From NCBI GenBank assembly GCA_043806215.1, contig JAZDHD010000167.1:1-18986 (forward strand): 18,986 nucleotides of DNA, written 5' to 3'. This document shows positions 1-8,190 of this stretch, piece by piece. A program made the translations under genes and the position numbers. Position 1 is the stretch's first letter. Every line of letters begins with the position of its first letter. The notes under the pieces were generated by a model that had not been told where the DNA came from, did no database searches, and saw only the letters and a program-made list of their open reading frames with translations. This DNA is from JAVHLK01 sp043806215. GTDB taxonomy: Bacteria; Desulfobacterota; Desulfomonilia; Desulfomonilales; Desulfomonilaceae.

Positions 1-14
1 TTCCGTAAACGCGC

Positions 15-151
15 GGTAGCGTCCCGGCGTCCCTGCCGGGCGAGAGATAGTACGTTGTTTCTACTAAAGAATACCGGCACGGAGGCTGGCGCTACCAAAG
101 CAGGGATAATTGCCACAAATGTGACACCGTACTTCTGCCACGGGGCACTAA
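15..151. repeat. GC-rich inverted-repeat cassette, copy 1
   Basis: Two related arms face each other. Arm A (15-40) begins GGTAGCGTCCCGG. Arm B (74-107) ends GGCGCTACCAAAGCAGGGAT and, read on the other strand, starts with the same GGTAGCG core. A further conserved tail lies at 123-151, ending GGGGCACTAA. The same three blocks recur at 8191-8311, but there the two-arm cassette is turned round relative to the tail. There is no coding potential between them. It resembles the REP-type intergenic hairpin repeats common in deltaproteobacterial genomes. The remainder of 1-242 holds no gene that I can support. Confidence 0.7.
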
Positions 152-242
152 GACTCTGTTCCGGCTCGTACCATGATCACCATTCAGAGGGGCGCGGAAC
201 CGCGGATTCCCGGTAGAGAACTGCCGGCACATGTCCCCCAGG

Positions 243-668
243 CTACGCCGAATCCTTCTTCTCGGCTTTCTGCGGTTCCTGTCTGCCCATTGCCTGTTTG
301 ATCTTGACGATCAATTGGTCGAGTTCACACGGCTTGCTGAGATAATCGAAAGCCCCCATTCTCATCCCATCCTTCGCCGCCTCCGCGGAACCATGGCCCG
401 TCAGCATGATTACTGCCGTCTCTGGAGCCATTTTCTTGAAGACGCCGAGGACTTCGAGCCCATTCATGTCTTCCATCTTCAGGTCCACCAATGCAACGTC
501 AAAATCGGTTCTTCTCAGTGCCTGTATGCCTTCGGCACCGCCAAAAGTGGTGGTGACTTGGAAGCCTCTCTTGCCCAGCCTCTTTGCCAAGACCATGACG
601 TATTCCCGTTCATCGTCCACAATGAGAATTCTGCCGCCCGGACCTGAGTCAACGCAGGTGTCGGTCAT
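243..668 (-). CDS. Receiver-only response regulator (CheY-like)
   Basis: A 141-residue protein made of a single receiver domain (about 12-128), with no DNA-binding or enzymatic output domain. The acidic pocket is D18-D19, the phosphoacceptor is D62 in LVDLKMEDMNG, the switch threonine is T90 in MLTGHG, and the conserved lysine is K112 in LSKP. It lies 49 bases downstream of the histidine kinase on the same strand, so it is very probably that kinase's partner, passing phosphate to another protein rather than binding DNA itself. No clear Shine-Dalgarno lies next to the ATG; a GGGAG about 11 bases upstream is the best candidate, and no upstream in-frame ATG was seen. The C-terminal tail is charged and probably disordered. 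It is a close structural twin of the regulator at 7628-8062: the key residues have the same numbers if that protein is counted from its GTG. Confidence 0.93.
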   Translation of the reverse strand: MTDTCVDSGPGGRILIVDDEREYVMVLAKRLGKRGFQVTTTFGGAEGIQALRRTDFDVALVDLKMEDMNGLEVLGVFKKMAPETAVIMLTGHGSAEAAKDGMRMGAFDYLSKPCELDQLIVKIKQAMGRQEPQKAEKKDSA

Positions 669-717
669 TGCTTTTCTGCTCCCGTTCGTACCGGAAGAGC
701 CTCCGGGGCCCTCCTGT

Positions 718-2475
718 TCAGTTATGTCCGGTGTCCCCCAGTCCTTTATTCCCCTCTTCGGCGTCTGCCTGTGTCTTCGGGATGCGGATGTGGAACGCCG
801 CCCCCTTGCCTACGGTACTGGTCACGGAAATTTCGCCGCCCATCTTTTGCACAATCCCGTAGCAGATCGATAGGCCGAGACCGGTCCCCTTGCCTACGGG
901 CTTGGTAGTGAAGAACGGATCGAACACCCGCGACAGGTTGGCCTCCGGGATTCCCGGACCGTTGTCCTCCAAATCCAGGTGGACATCGTCTCCATCGCTG
1001 TACGTCCAAATGTCGATTACTCCGCCGCTGGGCGTGATTGCATCGAGGCTGTTGTTGACCAGGTTGAGAAGTACCTGCACCATCTCCGAAGATGAAACCG
1101 TCACCATGGGAAGGCTTTGCGACAGGTGGCCCGCAATGCTCACATTGCCGTATTTTGCTCGCTGCTCCGAAAGGCCGATGACTTCCTCTACGATATCGTT
1201 CAATTGCACCGATTCAGCCTCGATATCGGTTCTTCGCGCAAAACTGAGCAGCTTCTGAGTGATTTCCTTGCACCGTTTGCCCTGCTTCTTAATCTGATTG
1301 ATCGCCCTGATGATTTCGTCAAATGAAGTCAATTTCTTGGCTTCTTCGTCCTCGAGGAGATCCTCCATCCACCCGGCTTCCTCCATCATGATTGCCAGCG
1401 GGTTGTTTATCTCGTGAGCAATTCCCGAGGCCAACTCACCGATGGACGCGAGCCGTCCTGCGTGGATGACCTGGTCGTTCATGAGTTCTTTCTGGACATC
1501 GGCCTGCGCTATGCGCCGCACCATGTTCCGCGAAATGAGGAACGTCACCGCCACAATACTGATCAGGGCCACGCCGAATATGACCGTCGCAATGGTACGG
1601 GCCCGGTAAATTACCGAAAACGCGTCTCCCGCGCTCTGCTGGTATACCAGCAGCCAATTGCCTCCCTTTAGGCCCGCCATTACGTACAGGACTTCCTCCC
1701 CAAAATTGTTCTTACGTTCGAGCACATGTACTCTGTTTGACCGCATTTCATCGGCTTTGAGGAAGTCTCTCAGAAGTCCGGGAGACGGGGCCACCGGGCA
1801 CTGAGATTGGGTTTGAAAATCACCTTTAGAGTTGAGGATATAAGCGCATCCGGTCTTTCCGATGCGGATGTTCTCCACCAGTGAGTTGAACGCTTCGAAA
1901 TTCACCGTGGCCCGCAAAACCCAGGCTTGCCCCTTCGATTCCCGACGGACGGATACGATGAAATGGGGCGTTCCCCGCAAGCCGGTGAAGACATCGCTGA
2001 TGTAGTAGTCGGTCTTGATTGCTTCCTTGAACCAGGTTGCATCGGAATAATCGGCCTCTCTGAGTTTAAACGGCCCTGCGTAGGCCAGTTGCACTCCCCG
2101 GTTATTCACCACCCCAAGATCGACGAAGGCGTGAGTGTAGGCCTCGTGCAATTTGGCCAGCTGTTTTTCCAAGAATTCCTCGTCGGAAAGCTGCTCGATT
2201 GTATACGAGGTAGTCAGAACGCGGATATCCGCCAACCTCTGTTCCAGAAAAGTGTCGATTTGACCTCGGTGCTTCTTCACCAGTACCTGAAGATAATCCT
2301 GAACCTTCTCTTTGTACGATGCCTCCAGATAGTGGAGGATCGACACGGAAATAAGTATTAATGGAGCAATGGATACCAGAAGAATGGTGGCAACCATTTT
2401 TCTTGTGAGGGACCTGTAATATCCGTAATTCCGAGGTTCTTCTTTCGTTTTTTGTGCTCCGTTTTGTCTTTCCAT
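718..2475 (-). CDS. Membrane sensor histidine kinase, dCache-like sensor
   Basis: A 585-residue kinase. There is a short basic cytoplasmic N-terminus, TM1 at about 27-48, an extracytoplasmic sensor of about 240 residues with a layout typical of double-Cache domains, TM2 at about 293-314, a short linker without an obvious HAMP, then the kinase core. The phosphorylated histidine is H354 in GIAHEINNP. The ATPase domain shows the N box (NLVNNSLDAI, 471-480), G1 (DNGPGIP, 504-510), the F box (FFTTKP) and G2 (GKGTGLGLS, 528-536). This is an NtrB/class-4-like core that should autophosphorylate and then transfer to a receiver. The gene is first in a two-gene minus-strand unit with the regulator at 243-668, and it diverges from the TauE operon across a 411-base gap. 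The ligand is unknown; Cache domains usually bind small organic acids, amines or similar solutes. The start is the most upstream plausible ATG, preceded by a purine-rich GAAGAGAAG. Confidence 0.93.
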   Translation of the reverse strand: MERQNGAQKTKEEPRNYGYYRSLTRKMVATILLVSIAPLILISVSILHYLEASYKEKVQDYLQVLVKKHRGQIDTFLEQRLADIRVLTTSYTIEQLSDEEFLEKQLAKLHEAYTHAFVDLGVVNNRGVQLAYAGPFKLREADYSDATWFKEAIKTDYYISDVFTGLRGTPHFIVSVRRESKGQAWVLRATVNFEAFNSLVENIRIGKTGCAYILNSKGDFQTQSQCPVAPSPGLLRDFLKADEMRSNRVHVLERKNNFGEEVLYVMAGLKGGNWLLVYQQSAGDAFSVIYRARTIATVIFGVALISIVAVTFLISRNMVRRIAQADVQKELMNDQVIHAGRLASIGELASGIAHEINNPLAIMMEEAGWMEDLLEDEEAKKLTSFDEIIRAINQIKKQGKRCKEITQKLLSFARRTDIEAESVQLNDIVEEVIGLSEQRAKYGNVSIAGHLSQSLPMVTVSSSEMVQVLLNLVNNSLDAITPSGGVIDIWTYSDGDDVHLDLEDNGPGIPEANLSRVFDPFFTTKPVGKGTGLGLSICYGIVQKMGGEISVTSTVGKGAAFHIRIPKTQADAEEGNKGLGDTGHN

Positions 2476-2886
2476 TCTTGGGTCTTCTCTTCCCCGACGC
2501 GTCGGCCGCGCCGAGTCATTTACGGTTTACCGGCCATGATCAATGGTGAAACCCGGCCTCTTCAGTGCAGTTGAGAAACCGGGAAGACGAGGCCGGCACC
2601 AAGTCCCGGACGTGCCGGATTCCCCGGATGCACCCGCAGAGATTGCACGGAAAAGCTTGATTCCACATATCTCATGATTGAAGGATCAACTCAAGGGCTC
2701 ATTCCTGTGGGAACTTTCTTGCAAGGGCAATGCCGGCTAGACCTGGAGCGATGGTACGCAAATTGCTATCTTGTCCTGAACATTGTTCCGTGTCCCGCGC
2801 CAAAGCAGACCCTCCGGCCCGGCCGGGATATGTCGGCGAGACATCGCCGATTTTGACATCATCCGGATACCAGAAGGAGATCACTA
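2476..2886. other. Divergent intergenic region between kinase and exporter
   Basis: About 410 bases without a supported gene. It should carry the promoters for both divergent units. An inverted repeat pairs CCGGCCTC (2553-2560) with GAGGCCGG (2589-2596) across 28 bases; it could be a protein-binding site or a hairpin, and there is no T tract to make it a convincing terminator. A sigma-54-like promoter facing the exporter is annotated separately. Short open frames here on both strands look spurious. Confidence 0.5.
2708..2723 (+). promoter_or_regulatory. Candidate sigma-54 promoter for the exporter operon
   Basis: The sequence TGGGAACTTTCTTGCA contains GG and GC separated by exactly 10 bases, and the -12 element TTGCA is a full match to the RpoN consensus (TGGCAC-N5-TTGCA). 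The -24 element is TGGGA in place of TGGCA. It sits about 165 bases before the exporter start in the right orientation. No sigma-54 activator gene is in the window: both regulators present are receiver-only. If the site is real, the activator is encoded elsewhere. Confidence 0.4.
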
Positions 2887-4167
2887 ATGAGATTGGGACG
2901 AGAGTTCTACCGCATGTTCGTAGCTGCCTCGACCGCTCACGCGAAATGGGAGTACGAGACATCAAAAATCATTCTAGGCGACAAGAGGAGGCTTGCCGTC
3001 CTGGGATTGATGCTGTTGCCCATACTTCCGCTGTCGGTTGCCTTTGCGGCGGACCTGCCGAGTGTGCTGGGCGGTTACAAAGCCTATACGCCGGCGTACT
3101 ACTCAACAGCCATATTCCTCGTGTCCATAGTCATCGGGTTATGCGCGGGCCTGATAACCGGATGTATCGGAGCCGGGGGGGGGTTCATCATAACCCCTGC
3201 TCTCATGAGTGCCGGCGTCAAGGGAATCCTCGCAGTGGGCACGGACCTTTTCCACATTTTCGCTAAAGCCATCATGGGTACCGCGGTTCACAGAAAGCTC
3301 GGCAACGTGTCGGTGGGGCTGGCAGTCGCTTTCCTCGTGGGCGCGGGTTTGGGAGTCACCGGAGGGGGCGCGATCAATAGAGGGCTCTACGAAGCCAACC
3401 CGGTCCTGAGCGATACGTTCATAAGCATCGTCTACGTCGTATTGCTGGGATTCTTGGGGCTTTACTCACTGATCGACTTTCTCAGACTCAGGAAACTCGA
3501 CGCGGACGTCGGCGCCCACAGCGGGGAGAGTCCCTCGGGTGAGGAAGCTTCATCGGCAAAGGTCGGCCTGCCGGCGAGGATACAATCGGCGAAGATCCCG
3601 CCCACCATTAACTTTGACGAGGATCTCGTACCGGGTGGCAAGACCATTTCCGCGTGGTTCGTCGCCCTGTGCGGCGGCATCGTCGGTTTTGCCGCAGCCA
3701 TAATGGGCGTGGGCGGAGGCTTCCTGACCTTCCCCATTTTCGTCTACGTCCTCGGTGTGTCATCCTTCACAACGGTGGGAACGGACATCCTGCAGATCAT
3801 CTTCACCGCGGGGTACGCCTCGATAGCCCAGTACGCCGTCTACGGATACATATTCTACACGTTGGCGATGGGGATGCTCCTGGGATCTCTCATCGGCATC
3901 CAGATCGGTGCATTCACGACCACCGTCGTCAGAGGCATCTACATTCGAGGCTTTTACGCCACGGCCATACTCGCGGGATTCACAAACAGACTCTTCGCAT
4001 TGCCCGAGAAGCTCCATCAGATGGAGTGGATATCGATCTCCCCCGGATTAGGACATGTTCTGACTCAGGTCGGCAACGCGATCTTCTTCGTGGTCATAGG
4101 GATCTTCGCCGTCTGGGTGATCGGAAAGTTCATCGGAAACATGAAAACACTGCGAGGGGAGGTATGA
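2887..4167 (+). CDS. TauE/SafE-family anion exporter (DUF81-type permease)
   Basis: A 426-residue inner-membrane permease. It shows the internal duplication of the TauE/SafE family: GLITGCIGAGGGFIITPAL with a following VGTDL (about 88-121) is repeated as GFAAAIMGVGGGFLTFPIF with VGTDI (about 267-301). An N-terminal hydrophilic stretch (1-35) precedes a hydrophobic segment (36-54). A charged, probably cytoplasmic loop at about 200-250 separates the two halves, and the last segment is at about 395-415. Family members export sulfite, sulfoacetate or related organosulfur anions; the substrate here is not shown by sequence. The start is supported by AAGGAG 7 bases before the ATG. The stop is 4 bases before the next start, so the two proteins are probably translationally coupled and may work together. 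The protein is longer than simple family members (about 250 residues), as in a larger form seen in sulfate reducers. Confidence 0.9.
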   Translation: MRLGREFYRMFVAASTAHAKWEYETSKIILGDKRRLAVLGLMLLPILPLSVAFAADLPSVLGGYKAYTPAYYSTAIFLVSIVIGLCAGLITGCIGAGGGFIITPALMSAGVKGILAVGTDLFHIFAKAIMGTAVHRKLGNVSVGLAVAFLVGAGLGVTGGGAINRGLYEANPVLSDTFISIVYVVLLGFLGLYSLIDFLRLRKLDADVGAHSGESPSGEEASSAKVGLPARIQSAKIPPTINFDEDLVPGGKTISAWFVALCGGIVGFAAAIMGVGGGFLTFPIFVYVLGVSSFTTVGTDILQIIFTAGYASIAQYAVYGYIFYTLAMGMLLGSLIGIQIGAFTTTVVRGIYIRGFYATAILAGFTNRLFALPEKLHQMEWISISPGLGHVLTQVGNAIFFVVIGIFAVWVIGKFIGNMKTLRGEV

Positions 4168-4171
4168 TACA

Positions 4172-4879
4172 ATGTTTGTGAGAAACAAAGGAGCGTTTGT
4201 AAAAGGATTGGTGTTGGCGGTTTCGTTCGCTGTCGTCTTGGTCTTGATGTTCCTGCCGTTGTTTAGCGGCGAGAACGCTCTCGAGGCTGCCGACCGGCTC
4301 TTCAATTCCATATCGAAGGGTTCGACGAACTTCTTTTCCGATCTCCTGAAAAAGAACCAGGCATTCAAAGGCGTCAATGTGGAAGTGAAGCTCAGCTTTC
4401 CGAGCGCGCCAATGGCCGGCACAGCGGCTAAGATTCTCGATGCGGCCGGCGCAAAGGCGCAGATCGATGACGCCAAGCTCGCCGTAACAGGCGACCTTGA
4501 CCGGATTCTCGCAGCAGCGCTGTCTGACGGCGCGGCGATGTTCGAAAACAAGGACGAGCCTCTCCGACAGAAATACGGTATATCGGGGAAGGAAGCGCTG
4601 TACGCCTGGTGGTACTCGCTCAAGCAGATTGACAAGGATCTCACGAGACAGAAGCGGTTCAAGGAAGCGGCGTTTGTCTCCGAGGTCATCAAGAAGGGCG
4701 TCGAGGTAGGGTACAACTTCTTCGGGATCAAGAGTCGGGAAGCCCGCGGATCAATCGGAACGTTGTCGTTTGCCATGGTCTTCTATGTGATCTACACGTT
4801 GTGGTGGGGAATTGCGGTCCTGTTTCTCTTCGAGGGAATCGGCATGCAACTGAAGCATGCGGCAAAAAAGGAGATATAG
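4172..4879 (+). CDS. Two-pass membrane protein linked to TauE exporter
   Basis: A 235-residue protein that I do not recognise as a named family. It has one transmembrane helix near each end (about 10-32 and 198-222), with about 165 mostly hydrophilic residues between them. Residues 35-125 are rich in alanine and short helices; 126-195 is charged and probably helical. With both ends hydrophobic, the middle portion probably lies in the periplasm, although the N-terminal MFVRNKG and C-terminal HAAKKEI are positive and consistent with both tails being cytoplasmic. The start follows the exporter stop by 4 bases, and its GGGGAGG ribosome site lies inside the exporter's 3' end. This suggests an accessory or sensor subunit of the exporter. 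An unrelated role in the same operon cannot be excluded. Confidence 0.8.
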   Translation: MFVRNKGAFVKGLVLAVSFAVVLVLMFLPLFSGENALEAADRLFNSISKGSTNFFSDLLKKNQAFKGVNVEVKLSFPSAPMAGTAAKILDAAGAKAQIDDAKLAVTGDLDRILAAALSDGAAMFENKDEPLRQKYGISGKEALYAWWYSLKQIDKDLTRQKRFKEAAFVSEVIKKGVEVGYNFFGIKSREARGSIGTLSFAMVFYVIYTLWWGIAVLFLFEGIGMQLKHAAKKEI

Positions 4880-4958
4880 GCGTCGAGGGGAGCCGAGGCG
4901 TGTTGCCGACATACCGGGGTGTCGGGATTTTTTACAGTCCGTAAAGACTTACCCTGCG

Positions 4959-4968
4959 CCCCCCCCCC
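4959..4968 (+). repeat. Homopolymeric C10 tract
   Basis: Ten consecutive C residues lie in the 136-base gap between the two-pass membrane protein and the PEP-synthase-like gene, 47 bases before the latter's ATG. Such tracts are prone to slippage in replication and to length errors in sequencing. It is outside any coding region, so an effect could only be on promoter spacing or leader structure. Confidence 0.85.
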
Positions 4969-5015
4969 TATCTCCCTACGTCGGCACAATGACCATGAAA
5001 TCGCGATGAGGACTC

Positions 5016-7622
5016 ATGGGTAGACTATCCAAGCTCATAAGGCAAATGTTCCAAGGGACGCGCAAGAAGCAGGAGACCTGCGCGGACGTGGATGAGCTCC
5101 GTGCCGCGTTCAAACAACGGTACGGGAGTTTCAGGCTGCTGCTCTCTTCCAACAGCAGGGCTTTGGAGGTCATGACCGACATCGAGGCGGCCCTGCAAGG
5201 CAATCGAGTCTTCGGAATGTCTTTTGTGAGGTCCGGGTGCACCGCCGCGTCGGTGAATGTGTACAAAATCATCAAGTACTTGAACGAACTGGCGCCGGGA
5301 AAATATTCCGAGCTGTCCGACCGGTTCAAACTCATCGAGTCACATATCAATGAACTGCTTTCCCGGAACAAACCAGTTATCGAGGGCCCGCTCACCATTC
5401 CTTTGGCCGCCGTCGACAACACCATGGTCGATCTTGTGGGCGCCAAAATGGCGAACCTGGGAGTGATCAAGAACCGGCTGGGTCTGCGGGTCCCCCAGGG
5501 ATTTGTCATTACCGCTGCCGCGTATCGACGGTTTATGGAACACAATGATCTGAAAGGCGAAATCCGCCACAGAATGCAGAGTAGAGGAACAGAGTCCCTG
5601 GAGAGCCTTCAACAACTTTGCGTGGAATTGCAGCGACTTATAGCAGGCTGCCCCATTCCGGCGGAAATTGAATCCGCCATTGAAGATGCATACCGGAAGC
5701 TCGATGACGAGGCCGGGCCTCAGTGCAAGGTGTCCGTGAGGAGCAGCGCTCTCGGAGAGGACATCGCGGGCCGGGCTTTTGCCGGTCAGTTTCGCTCCGA
5801 ACTGAATGTGAGTGCAGAGAACATCGTCCATGCATACAAGCAGGTAGTGGCATCCAGGTACGGCCTCGCTGCAACCTCGTACAGGCTCAATCGCGGCATC
5901 CCCGATGAGAGCATCGTCATGTGTGTGGGAGTCATGGCCATGGTCTGTTCGGTTGCGGGAGGCGTCATGTATTCGCAGAATCCCATGCATCCCGAAGACC
6001 CGCACGTGATAATCCACTCTGTTTGGGGATTGCCCAAAGGCGTGGTGGACGGAACCGTGACGTCGGATGTTCTTTTGGTCAACAGGACCAACCCGCCGGA
6101 GATCAGAAGCAAGGAGGTCGGCGGCCAAAAGCAGAAATTTGTGTGTTATCCCCAAGAGGGGGTGCGCAGAGTCGACTTGGACGCTGACTCGTGCCTTACA
6201 CAGTCAATCAGTGACGACCAGGCTCTTGATTTGGCGCAAATGGGCATCTCCCTTGAACGTTCATTTGGAGCATCTCAGGATATTGAATGGTGCGTGGGGC
6301 CTGATAATACCATCTACATCCTCCAGAGCCGGCCGCTTCAGCTTTGGCAGACGGCTGTGGAGAGAGGTGCGGAACCCCGAGAAGACTCGGAACCGCCGGC
6401 AGTCATCATGTCGGGCGGCATTGTGGGGTCTCCCGGTGCAGGCTCAGGGCGGGTTTTTGTGGTAACCAACGAATTCGATAAACTGAGTTTCCCCGAGGGC
6501 GGGGTGCTGGTGGTGCAGAATGCATTGCCGACCTGGACTCCGCTGATCAGCCGTGCTTCCGCCGTGGTGGCGGAAGTTGGGAGTATGGCCGGTCACTTTG
6601 CCAACGTGGCGAGGGAGTTTCACGTACCCGCGCTGTTCGGCATCCCCGACGCGACCCGGCGGCTTGCCGCCGGGAGGGAGGTCACGGTTGATGCGGATTG
6701 CATGCGCGTTATCGACGGCAGGGTCGAATCACTGCTCGCGGAAAGGGAGTCTCCGAGAAAGCTCATGGAGGGAAGCCCTGTTCTTTGTCTCCTGGAGAGT
6801 GTTGCGGGGTACATTATTCCGCTGAACCTCACTGAACCGGATTCTCCCGACTTTCATCCCAAGAAATGCCGGACGTACCACGATATCACGCGCTTCGCTC
6901 ACGAAGTATCCGTGCGGGAAATGTTCAATTTCGGCAAACAGCATCATTTTACGGAACGGTCGAGCAAGCGGCTGATGTGCGAAGTCCCCATGCAATGGTG
7001 GGTAATCGATCTCGAAGACGGCTTCCGTGAGCCCGAGCAGAGCAAAATGGTGAATATCGAGAATATTGCGTCGGTGCCTATGCTGGCCTTGTGGCGCGGA
7101 ATAACGGCCATTCCCTGGCAGGGGCCTCCCCGGATGGATGCCGGCGGCTTCATGTCGGTACTGATGCAGTCCACAACAAATCCGGCGATGGACCCGGCGG
7201 TTCACTCATCGTTTTCCTCCCGGAACTATTTCATGATTTCAAAGAGTTTTTGCAGCCTCATGTCGAGGTTCGGCTACCATTTTTCGACGGTGGAAGCACT
7301 GGTGGGGGAACGTTCGGCAGAAAACTATATCGGATTTACATTTAAGGGCGGCGCCGCGGATATGCGCCGCAGGGCGCGCCGCGCTCACTTGTTGGCGGGA
7401 ATCCTCAAGACACACGGCTTTCGGGCAAACGTCAAGGAAGACAGCCTCTCGGCACGGGTTGACAATGCCGGCGACGAATATATGAAGACCCGTCTGGTCA
7501 TACTGGGCTACCTTATCATGCACACCCGCCAGATTGATATGGTGATGGGATCCGCCACTTCAGTGAACGCCTATCGGAACAAGCTGACCACGGATATAGA
7601 GAGCCTCATGACTGCCGGGTGA
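5016..7622 (+). CDS. PEP synthase-like protein lacking the PEP-binding barrel
   Basis: An 868-residue cytoplasmic protein. Residues 1-125 are a helical N-terminal domain of unknown role. Residues about 135-445 match the PPDK/PEP synthase nucleotide-binding domain: VGAKMANLG, VPQGFVIT, VSVRSSALGED near 239-249, and the closing EWCVGPDNTIYILQSRPLQL. Residues about 467-570 are the swivelling phosphohistidine domain, with GSPGAGSGRV and the catalytic histidine H527 in GSMAGHFANVAREFHVPALFG. Normal PEP synthase (about 800 residues) then has a TIM barrel that binds pyruvate or PEP. Here residues 590-868 are unrelated to that barrel by eye, with conspicuous FTFKGGAADMRRRARRAH and GYLIMHTRQIDMVMG stretches. 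It probably forms phosphohistidine from ATP and passes the phosphate to an acceptor held by the new domain; it should not be called PEP synthase. The ATG has GAGGA about 4 bases upstream. The stop is 5 bases from the stop of the converging regulator. Confidence 0.88.
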   Translation: MGRLSKLIRQMFQGTRKKQETCADVDELRAAFKQRYGSFRLLLSSNSRALEVMTDIEAALQGNRVFGMSFVRSGCTAASVNVYKIIKYLNELAPGKYSELSDRFKLIESHINELLSRNKPVIEGPLTIPLAAVDNTMVDLVGAKMANLGVIKNRLGLRVPQGFVITAAAYRRFMEHNDLKGEIRHRMQSRGTESLESLQQLCVELQRLIAGCPIPAEIESAIEDAYRKLDDEAGPQCKVSVRSSALGEDIAGRAFAGQFRSELNVSAENIVHAYKQVVASRYGLAATSYRLNRGIPDESIVMCVGVMAMVCSVAGGVMYSQNPMHPEDPHVIIHSVWGLPKGVVDGTVTSDVLLVNRTNPPEIRSKEVGGQKQKFVCYPQEGVRRVDLDADSCLTQSISDDQALDLAQMGISLERSFGASQDIEWCVGPDNTIYILQSRPLQLWQTAVERGAEPREDSEPPAVIMSGGIVGSPGAGSGRVFVVTNEFDKLSFPEGGVLVVQNALPTWTPLISRASAVVAEVGSMAGHFANVAREFHVPALFGIPDATRRLAAGREVTVDADCMRVIDGRVESLLAERESPRKLMEGSPVLCLLESVAGYIIPLNLTEPDSPDFHPKKCRTYHDITRFAHEVSVREMFNFGKQHHFTERSSKRLMCEVPMQWWVIDLEDGFREPEQSKMVNIENIASVPMLALWRGITAIPWQGPPRMDAGGFMSVLMQSTTNPAMDPAVHSSFSSRNYFMISKSFCSLMSRFGYHFSTVEALVGERSAENYIGFTFKGGAADMRRRARRAHLLAGILKTHGFRANVKEDSLSARVDNAGDEYMKTRLVILGYLIMHTRQIDMVMGSATSVNAYRNKLTTDIESLMTAG

Positions 7623-7637
7623 CCCAGTCAGGCAGTC
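7610..7637. terminator. Possible bidirectional hairpin over converging stops
   Basis: A perfect 7-base inverted repeat, GACTGCC (7610-7616) and GGCAGTC (7631-7637), encloses a 14-base loop that itself contains GGGTGACCC. The hairpin spans the stop codons of both convergent genes. No T tract follows on either strand, so intrinsic termination is uncertain. It may instead protect 3' ends or keep converging transcription apart. Confidence 0.35.
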
Positions 7638-8062
7638 CGCCCGGCTTCCGTCGCGTGTTTCTTCCTGTTCTGATGAGTCCTTTTGGTAGCGTCCTCAATC
7701 TTGTACAGAAGTTCGTCCACGCTTGGCGGCTTGAGCACAAAGTCGAAGGCTCCCAGTTCCATGCCTTGCATGGCCAGTTCCATGTCGGCCTCACCGGTGA
7801 GGATGATCACTTCGACGGCCGGAAGTACCCGTTTGATTTCCTCCAGGGTTCTCATTCCGCCGAGCCCCGGCATTCTGAGATCCAGGACGACTGCATCAAA
7901 GGGCTCCCGAGAGAGAATGTGCAGTGCCTCGAGACCGCGGGTGGCGGGAACGACCCGAAGATTTCTTTTCGAGAGCCGCTTGACGAGAACGTCGAGGAAA
8001 TCCTCCTCATCGTCTACGATGAGCACTCGGGGGCCACGGGGCGAGTCATTGTTGTCGGCCAT
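7628..8062 (-). CDS. Receiver-only response regulator (CheY-like), second copy
   Basis: A 144-residue single receiver domain from the ATG at 8062. A GTG at 8065 would add one residue, and residue numbers here count from that GTG. AGGA seven bases before the ATG favours 8062. Key residues are D18-D19, phosphoacceptor D62 in VVLDLRMPGLGG, T90 in IILTGEAD and K112 in VLKP. The C-terminal tail after about residue 128 is basic (KRTHQNRKKH). There is no output domain, so it is likely a phosphate shuttle or a protein-interaction regulator. It converges on the PEP-synthase-like gene with a 5-base gap. The domain layout and residue spacing are the same as in the regulator at 243-668, so the two are close paralogues flanking the transporter module. 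A cognate kinase next to it is missing; the kinase at 718-2475 may serve both. Confidence 0.93.
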   Translation of the reverse strand: MADNNDSPRGPRVLIVDDEEDFLDVLVKRLSKRNLRVVPATRGLEALHILSREPFDAVVLDLRMPGLGGMRTLEEIKRVLPAVEVIILTGEADMELAMQGMELGAFDFVLKPPSVDELLYKIEDATKRTHQNRKKHATEAGRTA

Positions 8063-8190
8063 CACGATTTCCTATCGTCTGCACGGGATGTGTTGAATTC
8101 AGCTGATCCGAAACCTTTACACGATGCAATGATCCAACTCCCAGGCTAAGTGTTTTATGGCATAAATACGGTCACGTATTCAAGGCAACG

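Noticed and set aside
2699..2965. Minus-strand frame with a GQDSNLRT-like peptide, typical of proteins falsely predicted over tRNA genes
   Set aside because: I looked for a tRNA on either strand and found no T-loop (TTCGAAT type) or acceptor stem; the frame also overlaps the well-supported exporter start. Treated as spurious.
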